DNA of 64,000 nucleotides from Syngnathus acus (lineage: Eukaryota > Chordata > Actinopteri > Syngnathiformes > Syngnathidae): the NCBI RefSeq assembly GCF_901709675.1, contig NC_051094.1, forward strand, positions 8,240,501-8,304,500, written 5' to 3'. A program made the translations under genes and the position numbers. This document shows, piece after piece, positions 37,350-49,952 of the stretch. The notes below the pieces were generated by a model, which saw only the letters and a program-made list of their open reading frames with translations, had not been told where the DNA came from and made no database searches. Each line of letters starts with the position of its first letter. Positions within the stretch are counted from its first letter, which is position 1.

Positions 37350-40180
37350 GCCACTGCAGCCACCTTTTCAGAACTTTTTCTGTCTCCAAAAACTGGAACG
37401 ACGGTGGTTAGCCGTGGAAAAAAAACGTTTAATGCCACATGGCTAATTTGGGTCTTTGCAAGAACTTTTGATCTGGGATGGTTGCAGCCACGCGTCTATT
37501 TTTTCTACTGCAAATCCTTATTTGATTGCTGGAAGGAGCGACTGATCCGCGGGATCGAGCATTATGTGTTTGTTTGTTTGTTTTTCAGCGACCTGATCTA
37601 GAGCACCTAGCGGTCATCAAGTCGGTGTAGGGGATTTGGTTGGGCCCTTAGGAACCTTAATTCCCTCACTTTTCATGCCCCTCTTTTGTCTTCTTGTGCT
37701 CATGTAGACAAAGAGATAGTTGGCTAAAGTGAAGCGCGTAGCAGCATTTGTGTTTTTTTAGTGTTAGCCGTGATGTTTTGTACAAAGAAATGCTTGCCAG
37801 TTCCTATTCCTGATCACGAATGCTTGGAACAGGAAGTAAGAAAATGGCTCAAAGTTCAAAGGGCGCAATTATAACTGACCCACAGGCCAACAAAGAAATT
37901 GCAAAGGGAAAAATATGTGCTGTGCTAGTAGACATAAAGCTGACAGGAACAGGAAGTCAGACCAGACAAACAACCCAATTCTATTTAACAGAAATCTAAT
38001 CGTATCAAGCTAGCACATGAAACATCAGTCAGACAGCCTTACATTTATTCTAAAACTTAACAACGGAAGTCAAATTGAATGCAATGAGCAGATTTGGTAC
38101 CATAGATCCACAGAATGACTCAAGTTCCTGTTCCTAGTCACTTGCTGGTTGAGTCGTATTCGGAATTTGTCCTAACTGTCCCAAAGGCGAATTTAAAAAA
38201 AGAATGTCATTAATCGGTCACTGCCAGAAAGCTGCTTGAATGACAACGTCCTTGCCCCTGCAACAGACTGCTAGCAGCAACAGGAACAGACTAGATCTCT
38301 TGGTTCTGTTGTGTTACTGTTTGTACGCCAGGCCTTCTTCCTGTGGCACCAAATGAGTTGGGCCATGCGAGGTGAAGCTCAACAAATTGACAGTCATGAG
38401 TCAGCCGTGAATAATATGCAGAAGCTTCCGTTTTTTTCAGCAATATAAAGCAAATGTCGGCAATCACCTCTGGTCATTTTATTAGTTTTTAATAAGTATG
38501 TCACATTGAAACTGAATGACTTAAACAAGACCTTTTAAATATCTATTTTTATTTGAATTTTAACTAAAACAAAGAAAATGAGGCTAGTACCGTAGATTTG
38601 CTGGCAACATTTTTTTGTTGTTTTCTATTATTTTATAATTAAATAATATCAGTAGATATGTGGATGACAATCTTAGTATTTTTTTATCTTTTTGTTTTTC
38701 ACAAGTTTTTTTTTTTTTTTTCAGTGATGTTAGCAAACATGTAGACAGCTTATTGTTTGAATTGTAATTGTTATTTTCATTTTTAAATTAAAGTGGGGAG
38801 TTTGCAATTTTCAAAAAGTGTCCTGCTTGGTAAAACTTAGTCACTCTCAGATTAGACTGTGTGCTGAATTTGCACCGGCTCCAAAACTGGACCCCTTCTG
38901 TCGTCGAGGTGGTCTGGAAAACACCAATTGGTCCTTCAAATATACACTTAAAGGTGTGCACAATCGTTCATTTACAGATTTTTGAAATCCCTGTCTTTAT
39001 TGTTCCTCTTCTATTTCTTTTATATCAGATGCAGGTTGAGGCAGATAAGTGACTTCCGAGTGATGTGGCTACAATGTCCAGCGATGAAGATGTAACACCA
39101 AGGTACACAAGTTAAAGAAGATGAAAATATAGTTAACCGCTGTAAAAACGTTGATGGAAAATCAAATTGACATTAGCTAACTGAAGTTAACGTTGGTGTT
39201 TTTCCCAAGTGAAGCCATGAACATTCATCCTCAGGGGTGATTTTCAAATGAATTCAAGACATGGTCTGTCCCTCTCAGAGCGTGTTAATGTAACAGCATG
39301 TCCAATTTAGAGCTCCTTGTGACATAAGATGCTAATTAGCAGCTAACTAACCCACATCTCTGATCTGTCTTCCACCGGGTTTACATGCGCCGGCATCGCT
39401 TCGCTTGACTTTGCACACATTCCGTGCCGCCCGGTGGAATATTCCATCGAGTTATGTTTGATTATATTACATCACACACGCACACATTGGCTGTCCTCAC
39501 TACATCCATCAATCTTCTTTGAGATCTTGCTCTCAATCTCTTTCCTAGCAGCTCCATCCTCATCACCCCTCTACTGATGTAGGCCTATTCACTATCTCAC
39601 CTCTGGACAGGTTCAATTCATCAAAGTCTGATCTCTTTAACTTTTCTCCAAATATCTAACCTAGGCTGTGGCTCTGATGGGCCACATACTTTAAAACATA
39701 ATTCAGTAGTTTTGCAAACAGCTACATACAAATATCTATAAATATACATTTATAGATATACATTTATATTATGAATATTAATTCATACTTTCCTTTTGTC
39801 TCATTGGGTAACCCCACATCAACAAGAGCTTTGCTTGCATTATGACACAACACAATATAAAAACGCATATAAAAAAAAAATCTGACTCTAATCCTGTAAT
39901 CCTTTGCACAAAAGATTAGAGATCACAGTGAACTTCCAAGAAAATATTTCCTCGCTTGAAAACGGGATTTAGGACACAGGATAAGGTTTGTAATGTCAAA
40001 TAGGTGCCTTGTCCCAGTAAAGGCTGGAAAATACTGTCACAGTGAGATTTGATGGGATCATGAAAGGCCATGGCTCTGATATTGACTGAAATTCATTCCA
40101 TTTATGGAGGCGTTTGCTTTGACCTGCATTTTCCAAAACGTTTCATGTCTAACCTACATTCCCACTGGCTTGGATAATGC

Positions 40181-40227
<47 letters not shown>

Positions 40228-42838
40228 CCTGAAAGAGGCTTACGACTCTTTACATACTGGTTGAGCCCTAAAGCTCCATACTATATATTACATATACCAT
40301 TTCCTGATTTACTTGACCGCATAGTCGCAATGTGTCATGAGATTTCGCCTTAAGAGGAATGAAAAGTGTTTGGCGTTTTCTTTAGCTTTCCTTCCACTTT
40401 TTTCTGGTGCGATACCACGACAGAACCATACTGGCACTGCCATTAACTGCAAAGGGGCGAAGTGCAATGATAAGAAACAGGTTCTATACAATTCTTGCTT
40501 TACACTATGTATTGATCATGTATTAATTCCTTAAGTCATTATAAAATGAGTCTGCCCAAGTTTGTGGACATGGAAGTTCGAAAGGGCTCACTGAAGTTTT
40601 TCGCCATTGTGCAACAGTGGTTCACATCTCTGAGAGGTCACTGTATCGATTGCCTGCATGCTGGTTGTCCCGCTCCCAGCGCTCGATACTAATTAGTCTC
40701 CTGACACTGTGGCACAAAAGGCCAGCGCTGCGTACTGTAATGCCCCAAGTGGACATTCACACCAGCACAGCTCAGCAGCATGTTAATTGACTCATTGACG
40801 TGTGAGGCACTGACCTCCATTGTCCACGCCGTCAAGTTGACACCATCTGCCACTTTTTTCCGACGACAAAAGGTCATCGGCAGCCACATTAGCGCCACAC
40901 AAGATGGATCCAGTCGCAGGTAATGTTAGACAACATGATGTCTTCAGCAACCTTAATGCACAGGCATGTGAGGAATTGCATTGCAAAAATATACATGAAG
41001 ACACGACACTATGTCTTCATATGTTGTCATGTGACTTTTTTTTTCTTGTCTGATTATGAATATTTTTTAATGCCTGTGAGTTTTCAAAATGTTATTTTGG
41101 ATTTTATCAATTTTATTTTCAGATTATTATATTTTTTAAATTATTGCCATATTTAATATCTTATTTAATCTATGATCATAAAGAATACAATGCCATGACA
41201 CTTTAACCTCAATTGTCACTTTTCTTAGTATTTTTCTTTGCACTGAGCTGGAGTGTTTTCGGCGAGGTGCTCGGGGTCCACTAAGCAAATATGGTTAATT
41301 GCCCGATTAATAGTCTGCTGATGCTTGTTATCATCTTGCAACGTTTGGCAAATATTCTCCATGCTCACTAATCTTTAGATAGATTTGTACATAACATATT
41401 TGTGGCGTAAAGGTAAATATTAGTGGCCAGTAGAGAAATAATCTCTGGACACATATGCCATGTGTTGAGTGATGAAGTACACATGCACGTTAATATGTAT
41501 GCGCATCCACATGACATAACCATGTGAAGAGTGACGTCATGTTTTTATTGCAGTGGTCCGTCCACATGCATGCACAGTGTGCAGATTAAGGCTCTCCTTG
41601 CCCACGCTGGCTTACTTTATGGCTAAGCTCCGCATTCTTCACCTCCCTCTGTCACCCCTCCCCTTCGCCGTTACTCTTTATCTGCGTTTCCAGCACCATA
41701 AAAAGCAATGAGCTGCCAACATGGCCTATTCTCCAAATAATCGCATGTCCCGTCCCCTCTTGTAGACTCCAAAGCACCTTTTAGAACAGGGCTGGTAAAT
41801 GTATAAAAATTGCATGGAAATCTAAACAATTTTACACACACAAAGTTTTTAGATTTGACTGATTCAATTGACTCCATATGTAATTGATTTTTTTTTATGT
41901 GTATTTAAGTATAAGAATAATGTTCACACTGTGCATAATGTTACAGTATCTTAAAAAACAACTTTATAGGGATAAACTCTTAAGACTACCACACGACTGT
42001 TTTAATATTGATCATTATGTTGGTATCTTGAGAGCCAAATATGTTACTTGGAAAAAATATGTAGAAAATTGGAGGAAAAAGGGGCATTTGCTAACCTTCA
42101 ACTATTGGGTGGTGAAGCCCTTTGACCCTCTCTTGTGAGGGCTACACAAATAAATTTGACTCGACGATAAAAAAATTTATTACACCCATAATTCAGCAAT
42201 TATCTTAAGAAAACTACTGGTTAGTTGACATATTTCAGCTATTCTGCTGTAGTTTCTGCAGCAAAGGTTACAGAAGCATCACTCCAATGAGTCAAAAACA
42301 GCTGCACGTGGGTTGAAAAGTCCATGCGCAGCCTATTTGCAAGTGCACAACAAGCCAAAGCAAGAGTGTGTGTGGCTTGCGCAGTAGTGAAGCTGAATAA
42401 TTGGGCTGCCGCAATTAGTTGCCTGGTTCCACGGGTGCTTTTTGCATGCTTGTCGGTTCCAGCCGCGAGCCACACTGCTCGCGATGACAACTTGATGCTC
42501 AGCGTCTTGTTGATAGTAATCATGATGCCCGTTACGTAAGCATCTGCTAGGGAAAGAGGAGAGGGGTTAAGGCTCAGGGCTTCTGGGCCTGGTGACGTGA
42601 AAGCTGGGAGCTGAAAGCGAGTGTGCAAGAGCGAGAGAGAGAGAGATGGGAGGGCGAGAGATGATGAGAGAGGAGAGAGCGGTGCACAGCTGGTGTGAAG
42701 GGACGCCGGAGGAGGTCATCAGCAGTTGTAATGTAAAGACGCTTCCAAACTGAGGACATTTTCTTATCTCTGAAACCACTTGTGGACTTCCCATTACAAC
42801 TTTACTCTCAAGCAGCGGCTAGAGAGGACCGTCTGATC
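37350..42838. other. egflam 3' UTR and egflam-opn4x intergenic region
   Basis: About 5.5 kb without a supported gene. The first part is egflam 3' UTR, with a possible ATTAAA at 38787-38792. A (CA)n microsatellite occupies 40182-40226. A short segment at about 42126-42163, with GGGCTACACAAATAAATTTG then ACTCGA, resembles the 3' end of an L2-type LINE fossil. A GA-rich stretch at 42629-42690 precedes the melanopsin mRNA start. Confidence 0.5.
40182..40226 (+). repeat. (CA)n microsatellite
   Basis: An uninterrupted CA dinucleotide run of about 45 bases, likely length-polymorphic. Confidence 0.97.
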
Positions 42839-42898
42839 ATGAAGCCCAGAGCGCAAACAGTGGGAGTTCCTCTTGCTCAGCATGACACGGTCCACTGA
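42839..42898 (+). promoter_or_regulatory. Upstream ORF overlapping the melanopsin start region
   Basis: ATG 42839 opens a 19-codon frame that ends at TGA 42896-42898. It is out of frame with the melanopsin CDS and overlaps the first in-frame melanopsin ATG (42882). It terminates five bases before the second (42903, context GAGACCATGG). It could repress translation or direct initiation to 42903. Confidence 0.6.
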
Positions 42899-42902
42899 GA
42901 CC

Positions 42903-45900
42903 ATGGATCCCGAGAGAGCGCACACCCAGAGCAACTTCTTCAACAAGGTGGATGTGCCCGACCACGCGCATTATGTGGTGGCCTCGTTTGTCCTGGTCAT
43001 CGGCACGCTGGGCGTTGCAGGCAACGCGTTGGTCATGTTTGCGTTCTACAGGTAAATAAAGTGGAGAATGTCATTGAGGCATTTCGAATGCTATTCCTGC
43101 AATAGGTGTTGTGCGTTCAGACACTAATGAGGCAGCAACAGTCAATAAAACTCAACATAAATCAACACCAATGGCATGCCAAACACGCAACTCTATTCTT
43201 TGGTGCTTTAAAAGCTGTGAAAGATATCAGTCGATAGGTTTCGGAGTATTTGTCATTTCATTTGTACCTTAAAAAGCGAAGCGTGTAGAGTCTCTGTTGC
43301 AGAAATGCACATGTAATCAATGTGTGGACCAATCATTGCCAATAGCCTCTCAAATGATCTCCATTTTTTTTGTCTTTGTGTTATTAGAATGTAGCAACAG
43401 TAGTAAAGGCTTTTGGGTTAGGTTTGATTATGTATGCAAGGATCCGTCGTCTGGGGGACGGGTGTGATACACCGAACCTAATTTGTTCTCAGTCTTATTC
43501 CGCTATGTTGCTCAGTGGACCTAAAAAGTAAATTGTACAATGGTATCATATCGTAATGTATTGTATTACATTGTCTTGCACTGTATTGTAATGAAACAGA
43601 ATGTAGTTATCATATTGTGTTCCACATCTTGCATCATATCACATTGCATCAGATCAGACCTCATCCCATTTCATTCACGCTTATCACATTGCATTGCACC
43701 ATTTTGTATCCGATCAAATTGTATCAAACCACCTATCGTCTTATTTTATCAACACTTATTTCATTGAATCTCGTCGTATCACATTGCAACACACCACACT
43801 GTATTCGATCTCAGTTTATCGTATTAGATGATATGGCACATTTTGTTTTTCTTTTAACGTTTGAGGCATATTGCAGGACCTTATTGAATCAACTGTTACG
43901 TTTAATAAGCAGTCATAATAATTTTTCTATTTGTATGTTTTGCAAGCACAAACTACAGTTTATAATGGGCATTTAAAACATTAGTTGTGGCGTCATTATT
44001 TATCACAAACATATGAAACATTAGTGGTGGGCTCACTATTTGACAAGCACTTTATCAGAGATCTGACTAATGCTGACATTTGGGTCACCATCACTCAAAA
44101 GTGGTACCAACCAGTTCTGGCTCACTCAGGCTTTAGATTATAATCCAAATTGTAGCGCTGGCCATCAGAACGAGCAACCCCTAACCCGGGATGACACTAA
44201 TCCAATTTTGATCTGAACGCTCGTATTCCCCCTCCAGTCTTTACTGATATGTTGCGATCTGTCACCCTGTGGGCTTCTGTCTCACTATTTGGCAACCACA
44301 AGCTGCTATATACGATGGACAATATTACCGAATGTTTGTTGTGATGTTACTGTTTGACAAAACAAACAGTGACATTGCACAAAATGATGTAACATTGGTG
44401 GTGGCTCATTATTTGGCCGGCGCAAGCTGATCTTTATAATACACAAATGCTGAGTGCTCACTATTTGTATGTGGCCAAAATTCTGCCATTGACTGCCTTG
44501 TTTCTTGTTTGCACACTACAGCTACTCACCATGATGCATTTTTGTTCAAGTTCAGTTTTAATAACCGTACTTCAAAAACTTCTCTTGCGTTTGTTTGTAG
44601 CAACAAAAAGCTTCGCAGCTTGCCCAACTACTTTATTGTGAACCTGGCAGTAAGCGATTTTCTCATGGCCTTCACACAGTCACCAATCTTCTTCATCAAC
44701 AGCCTCTACAAGGAATGGGTGTTTGGAGAGATGGGTAATTCCTGATCTTTCATCCTATATAGTATGTACTTCCATGGAACAGACAAAGAATTTAACATCT
44801 GGATTGGCAACACAGGTTGTAAGACGTATGCATTCTGCGGTGCCTTGTTTGGCATCGCCTCCATGATAAACCTGCTGGCCATCTCTATCGACCGCTACTT
44901 GGTGATTACCAAACCGCTGAAGACCATCCACTGGAGCTCCAAGAGAAGGACCACTCTGGCCATCCTCTCCGTCTGGCTGTACTCGCTGGCCTGGAGTCTG
45001 GCTCCTCTCGTTGGATGGAGTGAGTCTCTTGCTGCCGCCGCCTACTAGATAAATGTGAAGTTGAACAATGTATTGGAATTTATGAGTGACTTTTGGGCTC
45101 ACGATTTGGTAAGCAAAATGTAAATAGTTGTGGCTCCACTATTTGGTACGAAACACTACTTTTTAGAATAAGTCAAATAATGTGACCTTATCTATTAGTG
45201 ACTTGTGTACTTTCTTTCCGGCAAACAAAAACTACTGTTTATGTTTTGAAAACAACTGCGGATCACAATTTGGCAAACAAACTACAATTTGAAACAAGTA
45301 AAATGACATTATTATTGTTATTAATGCAATTTATTAGTTATTACAGATACATCCTTAATTTGAATTTTACTTGGCGTAGGCTCTTACATCCCAGAAGGTC
45401 TGATGACATCATGCACTTGGGATTACGTCACATACACAGCAGCCAACAGGAGCTACACCATGATGCTGTGCTGCTTTGTCTTCTTCATCCCGCTTCTCAT
45501 CATCTTCTACTGCTACCTCTTCATGTTTCTGGCAGTCAGGAATACCAGCAGGTGAGCAGGAGGCCTAAAGCGGTTGATTTGTGGGTGCTAAGTCAAGTTG
45601 GCAAAGATTTGACCTGCGAGTGAGAGTCAGGCGTTCTACCACTACATGCTTCATGTTGGTTAAACAATGAGCAAATCTTCTTGTCTTCAGGGAGGTGGAG
45701 AGACTGGGCACCCAGGTGAGGAAATCCACCTTGCTCCATCAGAAATCCATCAGGAGCGAATGGAAGCTGGCCAAGATTGCCTTTGTGGTCATCGTTGTTT
45801 ATGTCCTTTCCTGGTCACCGTACGCCTGCGTTACACTCATTTCATGGGCTGGGTAAGACTACTTTAAACTAGTTATATGATTCACGCAATAAATTGACGT

Positions 45901-48102
45901 GCATGTATGTTAGAGGTTCGAGACAGCCAGCAAAACTCACCCAATTGTGCCCACTGTGGAAAGATTTGTCACCAACTTGGATGAAGGCAACCGTATATGG
46001 TTTCATGGTAGCCTACCATGAGTTTGCAGCACTTTAATTGAATTTTTAGTGGACTCTCCAAAATAACACAGAAAATGTTATGTAATATCAGGGCCAAGCA
46101 GTCCATGGACAATTTATAAACGAGAGCAGATGGCAAAATTGTTCAAGTGTTTTTATCCGCTCAAACCTTTGCCCATATAAACACATTTGATGAAATTGCG
46201 AACAATACAATATATTACTTAAAATCTGTTTTCCGTCGTTCAAAAGGGAAATCACAAACACACAAGCAGATGGATTTAAGACACATTTTCAGATAATCTC
46301 TGAACGAACATGACCTTTGGATTATGTAACAAAACATCAAGAGATCAGGGTAACTGAACTGTTGGGACGCCAATATTTTCATGCTCTACAAAAAACATTT
46401 GGCTGTATTTACCATCAAAAATGTGTGATAAAATCCGATTTTTTTTCACTGTGTCTTTTGCAGGCATGCCAACATCTTGTCACCATACTCCAAGGCTGTT
46501 CCAGCTATTATAGCAAAAGCCTCCACAATCTACAACCCTTTCATCTATGCCATCATTCATAATAGATACAGGTAATTAGTGCAACCACAGACTGCTACTG
46601 TAAATGTGCACATCCTTTGGGGGGGGGGGGGGGGGGGGGCTTAGCTCACCACGTAAAACCGATTGAGAGCGCAAACCCAAAGAGAAACATATAGTTAACT
46701 CAACAAAGTCCAAATCAGCATTGTTAAATTATCAAAAGACAAGAAGCACAACGCATCTACTAGAAGCAAGTGCAAACCTGACGAGCTAGTAAGTGTCGCT
46801 CTCCCGCCTTTGTACAGTAAATGTAGGTCATATTACATACTGTAAATTTCGCATTGTCTGCATGCATTTTTCTTCCTTTATTTATTTATTTGTTTATTTA
46901 TTTTGCTGTATATTCAGGATGACTCTGGCAGAGAAGTTTCCCTGCTTGTGGTTTTTGTCTCCCGCCCCTCGAAAGGAGTGCATCTCCTCCTCATCCATCA
47001 GCGAGTCCTCCTTCAGAGACTCCATCATCAGTCGCCAGTCCAGCGCGTCCAGGACTCACTTCATCAGCACATCCTCCAAACCCACTGACATGGTAGATGA
47101 ACATGAATACAAATGAACTGTTTACATTCTGCCACACAGACAAAATAAGAATCCATCCAAAATGAGGTAAACAAACCACCAAAAACAGGTTTTTGCATGG
47201 TTATACTGTAAGAAAAAAAAGAGACAAATATCAGGCAAACAACATACAGTACAACGTGGCCACAAATAGAAATTAATCCTTTAATTTTTTAAAGAAACAA
47301 AGTACTGTACCCATCCATTTTCACGGTCTAATGCACGTGTACCCCTGGAAATAAACAAATCACTCAATTAGAACATAGTAAAATTTCAACTCAACTTTAA
47401 TAAAACATTTTTAACAATGCATGTACTACATGTGTGCGACCACATGGCTCGCATTACCTACTGCAGGTTCCGAGAGACGTGGAGATGGAGCCTTTAGGCG
47501 GGAAGTTGGGCGATTCCTTCAGAAGCACGTCATCCTACCGTCAGTCCAGCAGAGGTAGTTCCTGCAGGAGGTCATCAGAGCGGAAGACCACCCATAAAGT
47601 CGAGAAGGTGGCTTTGAGGAAATATTGTTTCTCTCATTGCATGTAGTCTCTCATTTTTTTTGCTCATGCATGTCTATTTTATTTTTAAATTTGTTTCCAC
47701 CACCAGCATCCATATACCATGACTGAGTCATCCAACAACTGTGACCATGAACTGGTTTCCAGCACTCTCACCAGCGCCACTCTCCCCCTGCTAGTTCTTA
47801 CCAGGAGGCGTAGTCGCAGTCTGACCCACAAAGACTCAAAGAGGGACAAAATCATTCCTGACAGGCTGCAAGGCTGCAAGAGCAACTCGGCCGACTCTCT
47901 GTGCGTCGGTCGAGCCGCGACCGTCGAGTTGCCGACTTCGGAACAGCAGGGCGTCCCTCGCATTGTTGTCATCAGTCCCACGTCCGAGAGCAGACTGGTC
48001 CACCAGGACAGCCTCTGTTTGGAGGAGGTGATGGCAAACAATGTTTTGGTCAGTCTGAACTTCTCATCTGAGGTGTTGGAAGCGGTACAGTTGCTATCCT
48101 GA
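42903..48102 (+). CDS. opn4x: Melanopsin, Opn4x (Xenopus-like) class
   Basis: This is a Gq-coupled, bistable retinal photopigment. Exons: 42903-43051, 44601-44734, 44816-45019, 45380-45551, 45691-45852, 46464-46571, 46918-47092, 47467-47607, 47707-48102. All are in phase and give 546 residues (553 from ATG 42882). Seven TM segments are present. Key residues: Tyr99 at the vertebrate-counterion position, Glu168 at the E181-equivalent, the Cys96-Cys174 disulphide, DRY at 120-122, the Schiff-base Lys292 in AIIAKASTIYNP, and NPFIY at 298-302. The cytoplasmic tail is long and Ser/Thr-rich. Its SSFRDSIISRQSSASRT stretch resembles Opn4x rather than Opn4m. I chose 42903 for its Kozak context and position after the uORF. 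Teleosts have two opn4x paralogues, which I cannot tell apart. Poly(A) signal at 49047-49052. Confidence 0.94.
43537..43830 (+). repeat. Degenerate pentanucleotide-type array in opn4x intron 1
   Basis: About 290 bases are dominated by five- and ten-base periodic variants of ATYGT/ATCAC (TATTGTATTACATTGT, ATCACATTGCATC). It is an eroded microsatellite without coding value. Confidence 0.6.
46619..46639 (+). repeat. Poly(G) run of 21 in an opn4x intron
   Basis: An uninterrupted G-run lies 48 bases after a splice donor, on the sense strand of the transcript. It can form G-quadruplex structures and is a likely sequencing-error site. Confidence 0.9.
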
Positions 48103-49046
48103 TTTGTTCAAGAACTATTTCCCCTCTTCTCCACCAAGTTAAGGTTAGGCTGCTAGGGGTTAGTGCCAGGAGTGAATGTATAGCCCTTGAAATTCTCATC
48201 TTAGTAACCAGATCACGAAGCAGAAATCTCCAATTGTAGAAAGTCAAATATGTGGAACACTACACCACACATGAACAAAAAAAGGTAATAAAAGCTGCAG
48301 ACTGACCATTGGAAACAAACAAAAGCCATGATTTGACATATAATGGCTGACTTCCTGTGTGATTAACAGCATAGGTTCTTAAGATGTTTTTTTTACATCA
48401 GGATACATAGTTAACTTCATGTCATCGGATGACAATAAAGTAATTTGCCACTGTCTTGTAAGCCCTCCTTTTCATAAAAATGACCTTTTGGAAGAGACAA
48501 TTATATATAGTATATAATATACTTTTGATGCAAATTAACTGTGGGTATAACAATTTATGTTGTCACCCTATTTTGAGCCCATTGTGTGAATGCAGTGTAT
48601 GAACTCAGAATTATTGTCCTTGTACAGTCAGTAAAAATGCATATTTTTATATCATGGCTTTTTTTTTGCTTGTAAAATGTAAAGTATGTTACATCAATTC
48701 AATCAATCAACAAAAAATCAGACAGTCAAAGATGTTCATTCAATGTAACAAAATAACAGATAGATATCTTATTTATTAGCTGAGTCCACTTTGGGAAAAA
48801 TGACTTGTTCCACAGCATTGCTCACTTTGCAAGCCTAATTTAAAATATATATATATATATTACGAGTATTATTTTTTTGATTCCGTTGTTTTTTGTTCCA
48901 GTCATTTGATACAAGTCATTTGTGATTTTGTTTGTTTATTATCTTGCAACAAAACACCTGTTTGCAGAATATGCATGATGCTATTTCATAAAGCACATTT
49001 TCTTTTCATGTTGTACTGCTGCGTTGTTTTCCACGTTTCCTGCAGG

Positions 49047-49052
49047 AATAAA
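49047..49052 (+). terminator. opn4x poly(A) signal
   Basis: AATAAA in the GGAATAAATG context, about 945 bases after the melanopsin stop. An earlier usable hexamer could exist in the AT-rich 3' UTR. Confidence 0.45.
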
Positions 49053-49857
49053 TGAAAAAACATCTTTCCAACTTAATTCATCACGGCAATAGAGTTTATT
49101 TTTACGTTTTGTTTGATATTATAACATTTAAGAGATAAAGTTAAAAGACATATCACAACACCATCACTATCATGTCACAATTGTATACGTCTTTTTTCTT
49201 CTTTTTTTTCGCTGATCAAAACTCAGAAAAGTAATCCTTTTGGCAGATTTACAGACTCGTTTTTCTCTCATTCTCAACACTGTCGACTTCTTATGACGTC
49301 ATTCTCTAGTCACGAGTAGTCCACTCCGAGTAAACTAACGCTTGCTTACACTAAATCCGTCTCTTTTTTGACAAGTAAGTAATTCTACTCGTACAGATTT
49401 GGCTTTATGTGTCATTGGGAACGTTTTGGAACTCTGCTTTAGCATCAAAATCGGTTAAAATCTTTTAACCTAAATGGTTCTAGTTTAGAGCTTTCGCCGT
49501 CGCTTATCTCACTCCTACTCAGATGACAGTCAGCTGGTGACTTTAGATGCTAACGAGTAGCAATGCTAACAAGAAGCGGACGCCGAACAGACTTTCTCAA
49601 CATTTGGACGTCCTTTTATTCAGTCGAACCAGGCTTGAAGGGTGACGCAATCGAGTCTGTAGTTTGTCAAAGTCTTAAAACAGATTTAACCTGGGTCGTT
49701 TAGTTATACAAGGAGGTTTTGAGGAATTCCGGAAGAGGTGGTGAACTTTTTTTTTAAGTGTGTCCCTCTGTTTGGACTTTTGTGTTATTCTCAATGCCTG
49801 GAACAAATAAACATTTTTGAAAGATATTGAAAAGTTGACATTAAAAATGGACGTATG

Positions 49858-49892
<35 letters not shown>

Positions 49893-49952
49893 TGATTTTA
49901 TTTTTGTCGTCCATTTTCCCCTAATATATATAGTATTAAACAACGCAGGGCA
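49053..49952. other. Intergenic region between opn4x and the rabgef1-like gene
   Basis: No coding sequence is supported. The interval should hold the promoter and 5' UTR of the downstream gene. An (AT)n run lies at 49861-49889. GCAG at 49944-49947, just before ATG 49953, may be a splice acceptor for an upstream non-coding exon. Confidence 0.4.
49861..49889 (+). repeat. (TA)n microsatellite
   Basis: An uninterrupted TA run of about 29 bases, 60-90 bases before the first coding exon of the rabgef1-like gene. Confidence 0.95.

Noticed and set aside
41884-42138. 84-codon ORF (LQYLKKQLYRDKLLR...)
   Set aside because: It has no recognisable domain. It ends at an L2-like 3' fossil, so it is more likely decayed repeat or chance.
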